A stretch of DNA of 64,000 nucleotides from CBDFJH01 sp965198095 (GTDB lineage: Bacteria; Latescibacterota; UBA2968; GCA-2709665). The translations under genes were made by a program, and so were the position numbers. The stretch lies in contig OZ240239.1 in NCBI GenBank assembly GCA_965198095.1, positions 3,348,001 to 3,412,000 of the forward strand, given 5' to 3'. The notes below the pieces were generated by a model. The model was not told the origin of the DNA and did no database searches. It saw only the letters and a list, made by a program, of their open reading frames with translations. Positions 54,945 to 63,471 of the stretch are shown here, piece by piece (within the stretch, counting starts at the first letter, position 1; each line of letters begins with the position of its first letter).

Positions 54945-55787
54945 ATGCAACCCGTCGCGATCGTCTGCATTGCAACCCTCCTGTTGCAGGTTCCGGCACC
55001 CGTCCCCAGGCAGGCCACGTGACAAGACAGCCCCACGAAGAGGCTGTCACCGTCACGTCGGGCGGAGCGCTTGACCTCTCGAAGATCAGGACGGGAGGGT
55101 GGGCCTGCGTCGCCTACACATCCGAAGGCGCCACGCGAACCGCAACCGGACGGATTGCCCGCAAAGATTCGGGACATATCTTGATACAAACAACGTTGGG
55201 AAGCTGAAAACGTGGGAAATAGCCTATGACGACATCGACACACTCGTCGTAGCCAAGCACCGGCGAGACATAGAGGTGACGATAAATTCTATGCAGGCCG
55301 TAGAACGGCTCCAGGAAAAGATCCCGGACTACGTGTCTATGCGCCTTCAATCTCAAAAAGGCGTGTCGTGGGCAGACTGGTCAAGGTGACTCAAGACGCG
55401 CTTACGATTCACGTCAAACACCGTGGCTCCTATCGCATTCCCCTTTCCTCACTCTCTGAGGTCGAAGTGAGCATCGGGCGCCATAGAAATACAGGCAAGG
55501 GCATGGCAATAGGTCTTGGGGCGGGAATGGCCATCATCGAGATCGCAGACTTGACTCTCGAACGCGATGATCCTGACGAGGATGATATCAGTGGCTTGGC
55601 CCTAACCTTGATTCGACATATTTCGGCAGTTTTTGCTGGGATTTGGCCTGAAGAACAACGGCGAATTGATGTCGCAAGTCGACGATTCTTAAAGTCACCG
55701 GCTGTGGCCGGAGAAAAAACGCATTTGAACGATCGAAATGCCCCACTTCTCCAGCGTTTGACCGCGTTGTCGATTGCCTATTTTTGA
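54945..55787 (+). pseudogene. Frameshifted exported protein with two similar beta-domains
   Basis: A signal peptide (MQPVAIVCIATLLLQVPAPV, frame ends at 55022) is followed two frames over by GGWACVAYTSEGATRTATGR and IARKDSGHILIQT (to 55207), then in a third frame by WEIAYDDIDTLVVAKHRRDI (to 55389), then back in the first frame by RRVVGRLVKVTQDALTIHVK (to 55787). Joined, the pieces make one protein with two related units: GRIARKDSGHILI...YDDIDTLVVAKHRRD and GRLVKVTQDALTI...LSSLSEVEVSIGRHRN. A glycine-rich helix (GMAIGLGAGMAIIEI) follows. At least three shifts are required, so it is called a pseudogene; sequencing error is the alternative. Family not named. Confidence 0.6.
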
Positions 55788-56419
55788 CGGATTAAGGCTA
55801 ATACCCGTGATACTTTATGTCACTCCATCCATCTTCCTTTTCTCGACTCTGATTGGCTCTAAAATGGAGTCTGAAAAATGCGTAAAGGTTTCAGCCCGGC
55901 ACTTCAACGTGAGCCTTGCCCCCACATCAACGAGAGGTCTTCGACCCGCACTCTCGTTCAATTTCTAACGTCCGCGCCACGTCCCTTTCGTGGTTGACAG
56001 GTTTCTCGGGCCACGCACTTTTCGGGAGGTTTACAAGGAGGGCGGTCGGCACGTTTGCGATCGGACAACTGGTCGGGCGCTCCCCTCAGGGCCCTCCGGC
56101 GGAAAGTGGCATCAATGATCATCCTCACGTGCTCGGCTACACATTCTCGGCTCACCAGCTCGAAGCCGGCGCTCGCGTCCTCGCCGTCTCCACGATGACG
56201 CCTAACGCCGTACTGCACCTCAAGAGACCCCGTGCGTTGCACCGAAAAAGATGCGGCATCCTCGTTGTCAACCTTCCAATTTTCCGTTTGGACCATGACT
56301 GAATTCAGCCTCCCTTCCCCGTCGTCCGGAATCGCGTCAGATGCCAAGGTGAAATACCAAAAGACCTTTCATCTTTTCAAACCCGAGGTCCAGAGAAGTC
56401 CGAACAGGCCCACGACTGC
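55788..56419. other. Long stretch without a supportable gene
   Basis: 632 bp. Several frames are open for 60-130 codons on both strands, but none has a convincing start, ribosome site or recognisable domain. Parts may be a continuation of the decayed gene upstream. The probable promoter of the following gene is not obvious. Confidence 0.4.
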
Positions 56420-56464
56420 TTGAAGAGTCCAAGTAAACACTGGATTTACGGATCTCTAACCTTT

Positions 56465-59464
56465 ATGTACAAATGTCTCATGACGAGCCTGGGTCTGATG
56501 CTTGGCACCTCGCCGGAGTCGCTGGCGCAGGAGACGTGGCGCGTTCTGGCGGTGCGCGTCGAATTTCCGTTGGAAGCCCCGGACGATGAGACGACGAGTG
56601 GGAATGGCACGTTCGACCTGCGGAGTTTTTCGGAAGTCCGTGGCAGCTACCGCTTCCCTTATGACATCCCGCCCCACGACCGGCGCTATTTCGAACATCA
56701 TCTGACGGCACTCGCAAACTACTACACAGATATCTCCGAAGGAAACGTACGCATCGAATACGAAGTCTTTCCGAGAGAACCCAGAGCGAGCTACACGCTG
56801 GAAAGACCGTTGAAAGAATACGGCAATGGCCGCACGCGCCACGAAATCGACGAACGTTTGACGCAGCTCTTTCACGACGCCATCCTGGCCGCCGATGCCG
56901 CCGAGGGCGACGCGCTCGACTTTTCGAGGTTTCGAGCCTTTTGCGTCTTCCACCCAGGTCTCGGGGGTGAGGCGGGAAACGCGCTGAACGACATCCCGTC
57001 CGCGTTCATCCGGTCGAGTGACCTGAATCGGTTCACGGGCGGTCCTATCCCGGTGGACGGCGCCACCTGGAGCGTGGCCGACGGCATGCTCCTCCCCGAA
57101 GCCATCAGTTTGGATGGACGCGGGGGCCTGAACGGCACGCTGGCCCGCTTTTTTGCAAACCAGCTCGGCCTACCCGGTCTTTCCAACTTCGAAGACGATC
57201 TGCCCGCCGTGGGAGACTGGAGTCTGATGGACTCGGGGGCCAACAACGTCGCCTCGGCCGCCCGCCTCGGCCTGGAGAGTCTGACCGGAGACCGATCGGA
57301 TTCCCTTCTTGTAGGGTTCATCCCGACCCGCATGCTCGCGTGGTCCCGCATCAGGCTCGGGTGGCTCACACCGGAAGTGATCACACGGAGCGATACCGTC
57401 CACATCGTCGCACCGCACGTCTTCTCCAGTCTGCCGGAAGCGGTAAAGGTGCCGATCAGCGCCGATGAATACTTCCTGCTCGAAAACCGCGTGTCCCGGC
57501 TGGCCCTGCTCGGGCGGGTCCCGAATGTTGCGTTTTCGGGTGAAGAGGAAGGCGTCTGGCTGTCGGTGGACGACTACGACGCCTTCATTCCCGGGTCGGG
57601 GCTCTTGATCTGGCACGTGGACGAGGCGGTCATCCGCAACAGCGGACCGGATCGACCGCTCAACAGCAACCCGGACTATCGAATCGCAGCCTTCCACTAC
57701 CGAAGGGGCATCTCTCTCGAGGAGGCGGACGGTTTGGAAGATATCGGCAACGTCTCATCCAATCGCCTCGTTCTTGGCGAGATCATCTCCCTCAGCACCA
57801 TCGAAGGGGGTGCGGAAGACCCCTTCTTCGTCGGAAACGCGGTGCGCTTTGGCCCGGACACGACACCCAACACCGACAGTAACCTGAGCTATCCAACAGA
57901 GATCTCGATCGAGGTCCTCAGCCCGCCGGGCGACACCATGACCGTGGCCGTCACGTTCGGCCGGGCGTCGGACGGATGGCCGATCACCGGGCTCGACGAA
58001 GGAGGCTTCAGGGCGCCCCGAGTCCTCGACGTCGACGGAGACGGCGCCAAGGAAATCATTCGAGGTTACAGCCAAAGCGCGCACGCGAGCGCCTGGCGCC
58101 TCTCGGGCGTCCCCGTGAAGACCTTCGCGTTCCCGTCGCTTTGGACGCCTGCCGTGGGAGACCTGGTCCCCGGCGACGGAGGCGCGGAGGAACTCATCTT
58201 TGCGGACGGCACGCCCGGCTTGTGGACGAAAGATCGTTTCGTGGCAGAGCCCTATAGGGGCACGGTCGTCTCAGCGACGCCCGTCATCGCCCGCTTTCCG
58301 ACGAGTGAGTTGACGGATATCTGGGGCTGGTCGGACGGAAGGGTCGTGTGGGGCGTATATGCCGGCGAACGGCGTGAAGTGCACCTCGCGTCGGAGCCGA
58401 TCATCGGCCTCTCAGTCGGCAATGTGACGCCCGACCCTGCCAACGAACTGGTCGTCGTGACGGAAACGGGTCGGCTCTTCCTCGTCCAAGGCGCGACCGA
58501 TTGGGAAGAGCTTGCCAGCTACGAGGACAAGCCGGTCGGGGCTCCGGTCGTCGCCGACATGGACCGGGACGGATTGGACGAGATCGTTTCGGTCTCCCCG
58601 CGGGGTGTCGTGTCATTACAGCACGTTGGTCAACGCCGGACGCTCAGCCTCCCGGTGGAGGGCGGCGCCAGATCTCCCCCGGTGCTCGGCGACCTGGACG
58701 GAGATGGATTCGTCGAGGTCCTCTTCGGCGGAACGGCCCGCCTTTGGGTCGTTCGTTTCAACGGCGTCCTGCAGACGGATGCCCCGATCGCCTTTCCCTT
58801 GAAGGATGAGGCCGGAGCCATCGAAGCCCCGGCCGTTCTCGCAGACCTGGACGACGATGGGCGGCCCGAGATCTTCGCCGGTTCAAATGGAGGGCTCCTG
58901 TATGGTCTGACGGCGACCGGAGAGGCCTTGCCCGGATTCCCAATTTCCACGGGCGGCCGGATTCGCACCTCGCCCCTGGTCGACGACCTCGAAGGAGATG
59001 GGAATCTGGAGCTTCTGTTTTTCACGGATAACGGAGGAATGCACCTCTATCATCTGGAAGAAATCGATCCCAGTTATACAGGCAGGGAAGTGATCTGGGG
59101 CGAGTTGGGCGGCCGTCCAGGAAACACGGGTCGACTTCAAAAGCCGAGCGATGTCGACCCGGGAGAGCCGGTCGCATCTCTGCTCCCGAGCAGGCGAATC
59201 TACTGCTACCCCAATCCGATCAAAGGGGACTCGGCGCGACTGCGATTTTTTCTTTCCGAGGGCGCCCGAATCGAGGTCGTCGTGATCAACGCGATCGGAG
59301 AGGTCGTGGACCGCCTTTCTCTCGAAGATCCGATCCCTATGACCGACAACGAAATCGGCTGGGATACGACCCACTACGCGAGCGGTCTCTACATTTGCCG
59401 GGTAGAGGCCATCTCCGAACGTCGTTCCGAAGTCCGTTTCGTCAAGGCGGCGGTCGTCAAATGA
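56465..59464 (+). CDS. Exported M6-protease-like protein lacking the zinc site, with C-terminal sorting-type domain
   Basis: About 999 residues from ATG 56465 (a TTG at 56420 is also possible). Signal peptide MYKCLMTSLGLMLGTSPESL. The N-terminal half follows the M6 (immune inhibitor A-like) layout: FEHHLTALANYYTDISEGNV, FRAFCVFHPGLGGEAGN, and GDWSLMDSG after the expected catalytic helix. That helix, however, reads GTLARFFANQLGLPGLSNFE, so the HExxH zinc motif is gone. The middle has FG-GAP/VCBS-like Asp-rich repeats (VLDVDGDGAKEI, VADMDRDGLDEI, LGDLDGDGFVEV, LADLDDDGRPEI, VDDLEGDGNLEL). The end is a FlgD/secretion-signal-type sandwich (IYCYPNPIKGDSARLRFFLS, TTHYASGLYICRVEA). Probably surface-exposed or secreted. 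Overlaps the next gene by 4 nt. Confidence 0.82.
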   Translation: MYKCLMTSLGLMLGTSPESLAQETWRVLAVRVEFPLEAPDDETTSGNGTFDLRSFSEVRGSYRFPYDIPPHDRRYFEHHLTALANYYTDISEGNVRIEYEVFPREPRASYTLERPLKEYGNGRTRHEIDERLTQLFHDAILAADAAEGDALDFSRFRAFCVFHPGLGGEAGNALNDIPSAFIRSSDLNRFTGGPIPVDGATWSVADGMLLPEAISLDGRGGLNGTLARFFANQLGLPGLSNFEDDLPAVGDWSLMDSGANNVASAARLGLESLTGDRSDSLLVGFIPTRMLAWSRIRLGWLTPEVITRSDTVHIVAPHVFSSLPEAVKVPISADEYFLLENRVSRLALLGRVPNVAFSGEEEGVWLSVDDYDAFIPGSGLLIWHVDEAVIRNSGPDRPLNSNPDYRIAAFHYRRGISLEEADGLEDIGNVSSNRLVLGEIISLSTIEGGAEDPFFVGNAVRFGPDTTPNTDSNLSYPTEISIEVLSPPGDTMTVAVTFGRASDGWPITGLDEGGFRAPRVLDVDGDGAKEIIRGYSQSAHASAWRLSGVPVKTFAFPSLWTPAVGDLVPGDGGAEELIFADGTPGLWTKDRFVAEPYRGTVVSATPVIARFPTSELTDIWGWSDGRVVWGVYAGERREVHLASEPIIGLSVGNVTPDPANELVVVTETGRLFLVQGATDWEELASYEDKPVGAPVVADMDRDGLDEIVSVSPRGVVSLQHVGQRRTLSLPVEGGARSPPVLGDLDGDGFVEVLFGGTARLWVVRFNGVLQTDAPIAFPLKDEAGAIEAPAVLADLDDDGRPEIFAGSNGGLLYGLTATGEALPGFPISTGGRIRTSPLVDDLEGDGNLELLFFTDNGGMHLYHLEEIDPSYTGREVIWGELGGRPGNTGRLQKPSDVDPGEPVASLLPSRRIYCYPNPIKGDSARLRFFLSEGARIEVVVINAIGEVVDRLSLEDPIPMTDNEIGWDTTHYASGLYICRVEAISERRSEVRFVKAAVVK

Positions 59465-62400
59465 AATGCTTCGTGCTCGCCGCGGCCGTCTGTCTGTGGG
59501 TCGGACGCGAGACAGCCTCCGCCCAGTTCCCCTACGAGGCCAACCATCCCGAACTCGAGTGGGAAGTCCTTGAGACCCCCCACTTCAAAGTCTACTACCA
59601 CCAGGAGCTGGACAGGTTCGCGAAACGGGCGGCCGGAGTCGCGGAGAGCGTCCTTGGCCCGGTGTCGGAGCTCTACGAGTCTGTTCCCGAAGAAAAGATC
59701 AGGATCATCTTGAGGGACACCGACGACTATGCGAACGGCGCGGCCTACTATTATCAAAACACGATTGAGCTTTGGGCCACCAGCCTCGACTTCGAGCTCA
59801 GAGGGACCTCGGAGTGGCTCAGCAACGTCCTCACGCACGAGTTGACCCACATTCTTTCCCTGCGCACGGCTCGGAAGGGACCCCGGCTGATTCCCGCGAT
59901 CTACTTCCACGTCCTGGGATATCAGAGCGAAGGCAGACGTGACGACATCCTCACCGGATACCCCAACATCCTGGCCTCCTATGCCGTGCCGGCCACCCAA
60001 GTGCCCCCGTGGTATGCCGAAGGTACGGCGCAATACATGGCAAGGGGGGCGCATCACGACAGATGGGATTCCCACAGGGACATGATCCTCCGCGTGGCCA
60101 CCTTGAACGGCTCACTGCTCGGTTATGACGAGATGAGTGCCTTTGGAGCCAAGTCCGGCCTTGGACTCGAGAAGGTTTATGACCACGGCTACGCTCTCGT
60201 TCTCTTCATCGTAAACAACTTTGGGGACGCGAAATTGAAGGAGATCTACCGAAACGCCGCCACGTGGTGGCGCACCGACTTCGGTGGCGCCATTCAAGAG
60301 GCGCTCGGGATCTCGATGCGGGAGCTCCACGACCGCTGGGTTGCCGCGCTGCAGGAGCGATACCGTGTCCAGCAGATCCGCGTTGATGCAGACGCCACGG
60401 AAAGCGAAGTGATTCAAGCCGAGGGCTACGTCAATCTCAACCCCAGATGGTCGCCCGATGGGAAGCGACTCGCCTATCTGTCCAACGCCGGCAGCGATTA
60501 CGGAAGCACCAGCCTTTACATTTTCACGATGGAAGACAGTACGCTCGAACTGTGCGCCCCGGGTGCGTCGTCGGCATTCGACTGGTCCCCGGAAGGATCC
60601 AGCCTCCTCTTCTCCAGGAGAAGCCCGCCCGGGCGATACGGCTCCAGATTCCGAGATCTCTACACCGTGGATCCCGCCGCCACGGCCGAGGGACCGCTCT
60701 ACAGGGTCAAAGGCCTTGTAGGGCTGCCCAGGGGTGACCGGCCGGGTGAAGTTCGTCTCACGGAGGGGCTCCGCGGCGCACATCCTGACATCTCGCCCGA
60801 TGGCTCCGCGGTCGCATTCGTCAAGAACGCGGCCGGGACGACGAATCTCGGGGTGATGGACCTCGGAACGAAGAAGATCCGATACCTCACCCGCTTCGAC
60901 GACGGAACCCAGGTCTACACGCCCAGATGGTCTCCAGACGGGCGGTCTATCGCGTTCTCCATTTTCAAGGAGGGGCTAGGCAGAGATCTCGCTTTGATCG
61001 GTGCCGACGGCGAGGATGGGTCATACGTCGTTACCTCCTCCGGTACCGACCAAGACCCCTGCTGGACGCCGGACGGAAAAGGCCTGGTCTTCGCTTCCGA
61101 CGCGGACGGCATCTTCGACCTTTACCACATCCGCCTGAACGACGGCGCCGTCCATCGAGTCACGCGCGTCTTGGGGGGAGCCTTTCAGCCAGACGTCAGC
61201 CCTCGTGACGGCCGGATCGCCTATGCGCACTACGGCCCACACGGCTATCAGATTCGGCTGACGGAGGGTCGGCTCGATCAAGCGCCGGTCGACGCCGAGC
61301 CTTTTCGGGAAACACGTGATTCGGGGCCGCTGGCGAGGTTCGCCAGCACGGAGGCCGTTCCGTTTCAAAGCCGGCCCTACAGTCACGAATTCTCCAATCT
61401 CCTGCTGCTTCCGAGGCTGGCCTGGGATGCGGGCCGGCCCAAATTCGGTCTTTTCGTCACGTCGGACGATGTCTTGCGAAAGCAAACCCTGTTCGCAGGA
61501 GGAATGGTCGCTCCCAATCGAGACCTCGACCTCTTTGCCATCTTCGAATACCGAAGATGGCGTCCAACCGTCTTCTTGGAGGCGTATCGTCAATCGAGAC
61601 ACGTTTCGGAAGAGGTCGTCAATCGAGATGAAGACTTTCGTATCTTCAACCGAACCTTCACATTGAATGAAGTCGACTTGGGCGTTAGAACCCGGATCAG
61701 CAGAGGGGATTTCCTGGATGCGCGGATCGTTTACAGCCGCTACGAGGTCTCTATCGAGCAGGCCAAGTTCAACGGCTTCAACCGGGCCACGGTCGGCGCG
61801 ACCTATTTGAACGGTCTTGACCTGGCGTTTACCTATCGGCGGAAGACGATCCAGCGAGCGATCGACTCGGAGATCAATCCCGGTTCCGGCCGGGACGTCA
61901 CCCTCCGCTACGACCGGTTTTACAACTTCTTCCTCAACGGGTTCAAGGAAAACAGCTCCATCCTCATAGAGATTTTCGACCGACACTTCTATAACCAGTT
62001 GAGCCTGGACTGGAACGAATATCTCCGTGTGGGGCCGGGCAGAAGCGCCCTTGGACTTCGATTCTACGGCGGATGGATAGACCGCGGCGTCGACGATTTT
62101 TTCGACTTCCATCTGGGTGGCCTCCCCTACATGAAGGGATATACCTTCTACGGCCTGGAAGGGCGACGCGCGGCCATGTTTCGGGCCGCCTATCGCTTCC
62201 CCCTGTGGACCCGAATTCGAACGCAGACGCTGCACCTCAATTCCGACCAGATCTACGGGGCATTCTACGCGGGCATCGGGCGTGCCTGGGACGGCGACGA
62301 GGACGACGACATCTTGAAACGGGGTTGGAAGCGAGACGTCGGGATGCAGATTCGCTACGACGCGACTTCGTTCTATCTCTTTCCGACCCGAGTCAGCGTC

Positions 62401-62520
62401 GACGCGGCCTACGGTTTTGACACGGTTCCCCTGGCCTCGGCAGGCGAAAGGGAGAAAAGGAGTGGCTTCAAGCTTTACTTTACCCTGCTCTTCGGCTACC
62501 TTGAGCGTGTCGGATCTTGA
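59461..62520 (+). CDS. Metallopeptidase / TolB-like propeller / outer-membrane barrel fusion
   Basis: About 1019 residues, ATG overlapping the previous stop (ATGA). Signal peptide LAAAVCLWVGRETASAQ. Residues about 20-310 are a gluzincin (MA-like) peptidase with LSNVLTHELTHILSLRTARK (HELTH) and the downstream Glu in WYAEGTAQYMARGAHHD. A PD40/TolB-like beta-propeller follows (LNPRWSPDGKRLAYLSN, AHPDISPDGSAVAF, YTPRWSPDGRSIAF, QDPCWTPDGKGLVF). The last 350 residues are strand-rich and end like Omp85/D15 barrels (FFDFHLGGLPYMKGYTFYGL then EGRRAAMFRAAYRFPLWTRI). The protein would sit in the outer membrane with a periplasmic or surface protease head. Confidence 0.83.
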   Translation: MKCFVLAAAVCLWVGRETASAQFPYEANHPELEWEVLETPHFKVYYHQELDRFAKRAAGVAESVLGPVSELYESVPEEKIRIILRDTDDYANGAAYYYQNTIELWATSLDFELRGTSEWLSNVLTHELTHILSLRTARKGPRLIPAIYFHVLGYQSEGRRDDILTGYPNILASYAVPATQVPPWYAEGTAQYMARGAHHDRWDSHRDMILRVATLNGSLLGYDEMSAFGAKSGLGLEKVYDHGYALVLFIVNNFGDAKLKEIYRNAATWWRTDFGGAIQEALGISMRELHDRWVAALQERYRVQQIRVDADATESEVIQAEGYVNLNPRWSPDGKRLAYLSNAGSDYGSTSLYIFTMEDSTLELCAPGASSAFDWSPEGSSLLFSRRSPPGRYGSRFRDLYTVDPAATAEGPLYRVKGLVGLPRGDRPGEVRLTEGLRGAHPDISPDGSAVAFVKNAAGTTNLGVMDLGTKKIRYLTRFDDGTQVYTPRWSPDGRSIAFSIFKEGLGRDLALIGADGEDGSYVVTSSGTDQDPCWTPDGKGLVFASDADGIFDLYHIRLNDGAVHRVTRVLGGAFQPDVSPRDGRIAYAHYGPHGYQIRLTEGRLDQAPVDAEPFRETRDSGPLARFASTEAVPFQSRPYSHEFSNLLLLPRLAWDAGRPKFGLFVTSDDVLRKQTLFAGGMVAPNRDLDLFAIFEYRRWRPTVFLEAYRQSRHVSEEVVNRDEDFRIFNRTFTLNEVDLGVRTRISRGDFLDARIVYSRYEVSIEQAKFNGFNRATVGATYLNGLDLAFTYRRKTIQRAIDSEINPGSGRDVTLRYDRFYNFFLNGFKENSSILIEIFDRHFYNQLSLDWNEYLRVGPGRSALGLRFYGGWIDRGVDDFFDFHLGGLPYMKGYTFYGLEGRRAAMFRAAYRFPLWTRIRTQTLHLNSDQIYGAFYAGIGRAWDGDEDDDILKRGWKRDVGMQIRYDATSFYLFPTRVSVDAAYGFDTVPLASAGEREKRSGFKLYFTLLFGYLERVGS

Positions 62521-62551
62521 ATCCGGCCAATTTGTTGAAGAGGAACAAAGC

Positions 62552-63376
62552 ATGACGATCAAAGGCGCATCGGCCGTTCTCCCGGCGTTGCTTTTCTGTT
62601 CGTGTGCGTGGGCCTTCGAGCCGGCAGAGCGGCCGCTGATGCCGCTGCGGGGGGCTGCCCCGCACGCCCAACGCCCCCTGTTCGAAGGAGACCGTTCGGA
62701 TGAGTCCGGCGCCAAATCTCCGGGGAAGGCCTTCCTGCTGTCCCTGGCCATTCCGGGAATGGGAGAGTTTTACGCCGGGGCCAAAAAGCGGGCCGTCGGA
62801 TTCGTGGCCGTGGAAGCCCTGACCTGGATCTCCTACGCACGATGGCGAAGCCGAGGCGGGGACTTGAGGACCGAATTCCGAGCCTTTGCAGACCGCCTTT
62901 GGGACGGAAGCAGATATCGGGCCTGGGAGGCCCTCAATCGTGCACGGGGCTCGCCCGTGCACGAGACGCACGTACTGCCCTGCAAGGAAGACGTCCCCGA
63001 TCCGGGTGCGTGTGAAAGGGTCGATACCCAGCAGTATTACGAGGTGATCGGCAAGTACGATCAGTTCGTCTACGGGTGGGATGACACAAAGGACCTTACG
63101 CTCGACACGAACAACGATCAGGTGCAATCCACGTTGAGGCTGGACTACGAGGACCAGCGGAACGAAAGCAACAAACTGCTGAAGCGGGCATCGGTCATCG
63201 TCGGGCTGGCGGTTCTCAACCGTATCGTAAGCGCCATCCACGCCTCTTTCCAAGCCGCCCGCTCCCCGTATCGAGCCGATGAAGCCGTAAGCGTGCAGTT
63301 TGGCCTGATGCCCGCCCCGTGGAACGGAGACCTCGTCCCGACCGTAAGCCTGACCACCCGCCTCCGCATAAGATAG
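62552..63376 (+). CDS. DUF5683-like exported membrane protein (copy 1)
   Basis: About 274 residues from ATG 62552 (GAGG 8 nt upstream). Signal-like start KGASAVLPALLFCSCAWAFE, a proline/arginine-rich linker, then the family block KSPGKAFLLSLAIPGMGEFY followed by AGAKKRAVGFVAVEALTWIS, which forms membrane hairpins. A central region of about 100 residues holds two cysteines (CKEDVPDPGAC). A second hydrophobic segment (ASVIVGLAVLNRIVSAIHAS) and a strand-like tail follow. The look matches DUF5683-type proteins common in Bacteroidota and relatives; function unknown. A paralogue follows. Confidence 0.72.
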   Translation: MTIKGASAVLPALLFCSCAWAFEPAERPLMPLRGAAPHAQRPLFEGDRSDESGAKSPGKAFLLSLAIPGMGEFYAGAKKRAVGFVAVEALTWISYARWRSRGGDLRTEFRAFADRLWDGSRYRAWEALNRARGSPVHETHVLPCKEDVPDPGACERVDTQQYYEVIGKYDQFVYGWDDTKDLTLDTNNDQVQSTLRLDYEDQRNESNKLLKRASVIVGLAVLNRIVSAIHASFQAARSPYRADEAVSVQFGLMPAPWNGDLVPTVSLTTRLRIR

Positions 63377-63471
63377 GAGACGTTCGCGGCGATGCTCCCG
63401 TATCCCTCGCACCCTCACCGCTTGGCCGCAAAAGCTTCACGCCGGGACGGCGCCCAGACGTGAGATTCACG

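Noticed and set aside
55958..56347. 129-codon minus-strand ORF
   Set aside because: No convincing ribosome site, low-complexity Arg-rich end, and no similarity I can name; left as uncertain spacer.
61021..62751. 576-codon minus-strand ORF
   Set aside because: Antisense to the peptidase/propeller/barrel gene, whose HELTH and WSPDG motifs are unmistakable.
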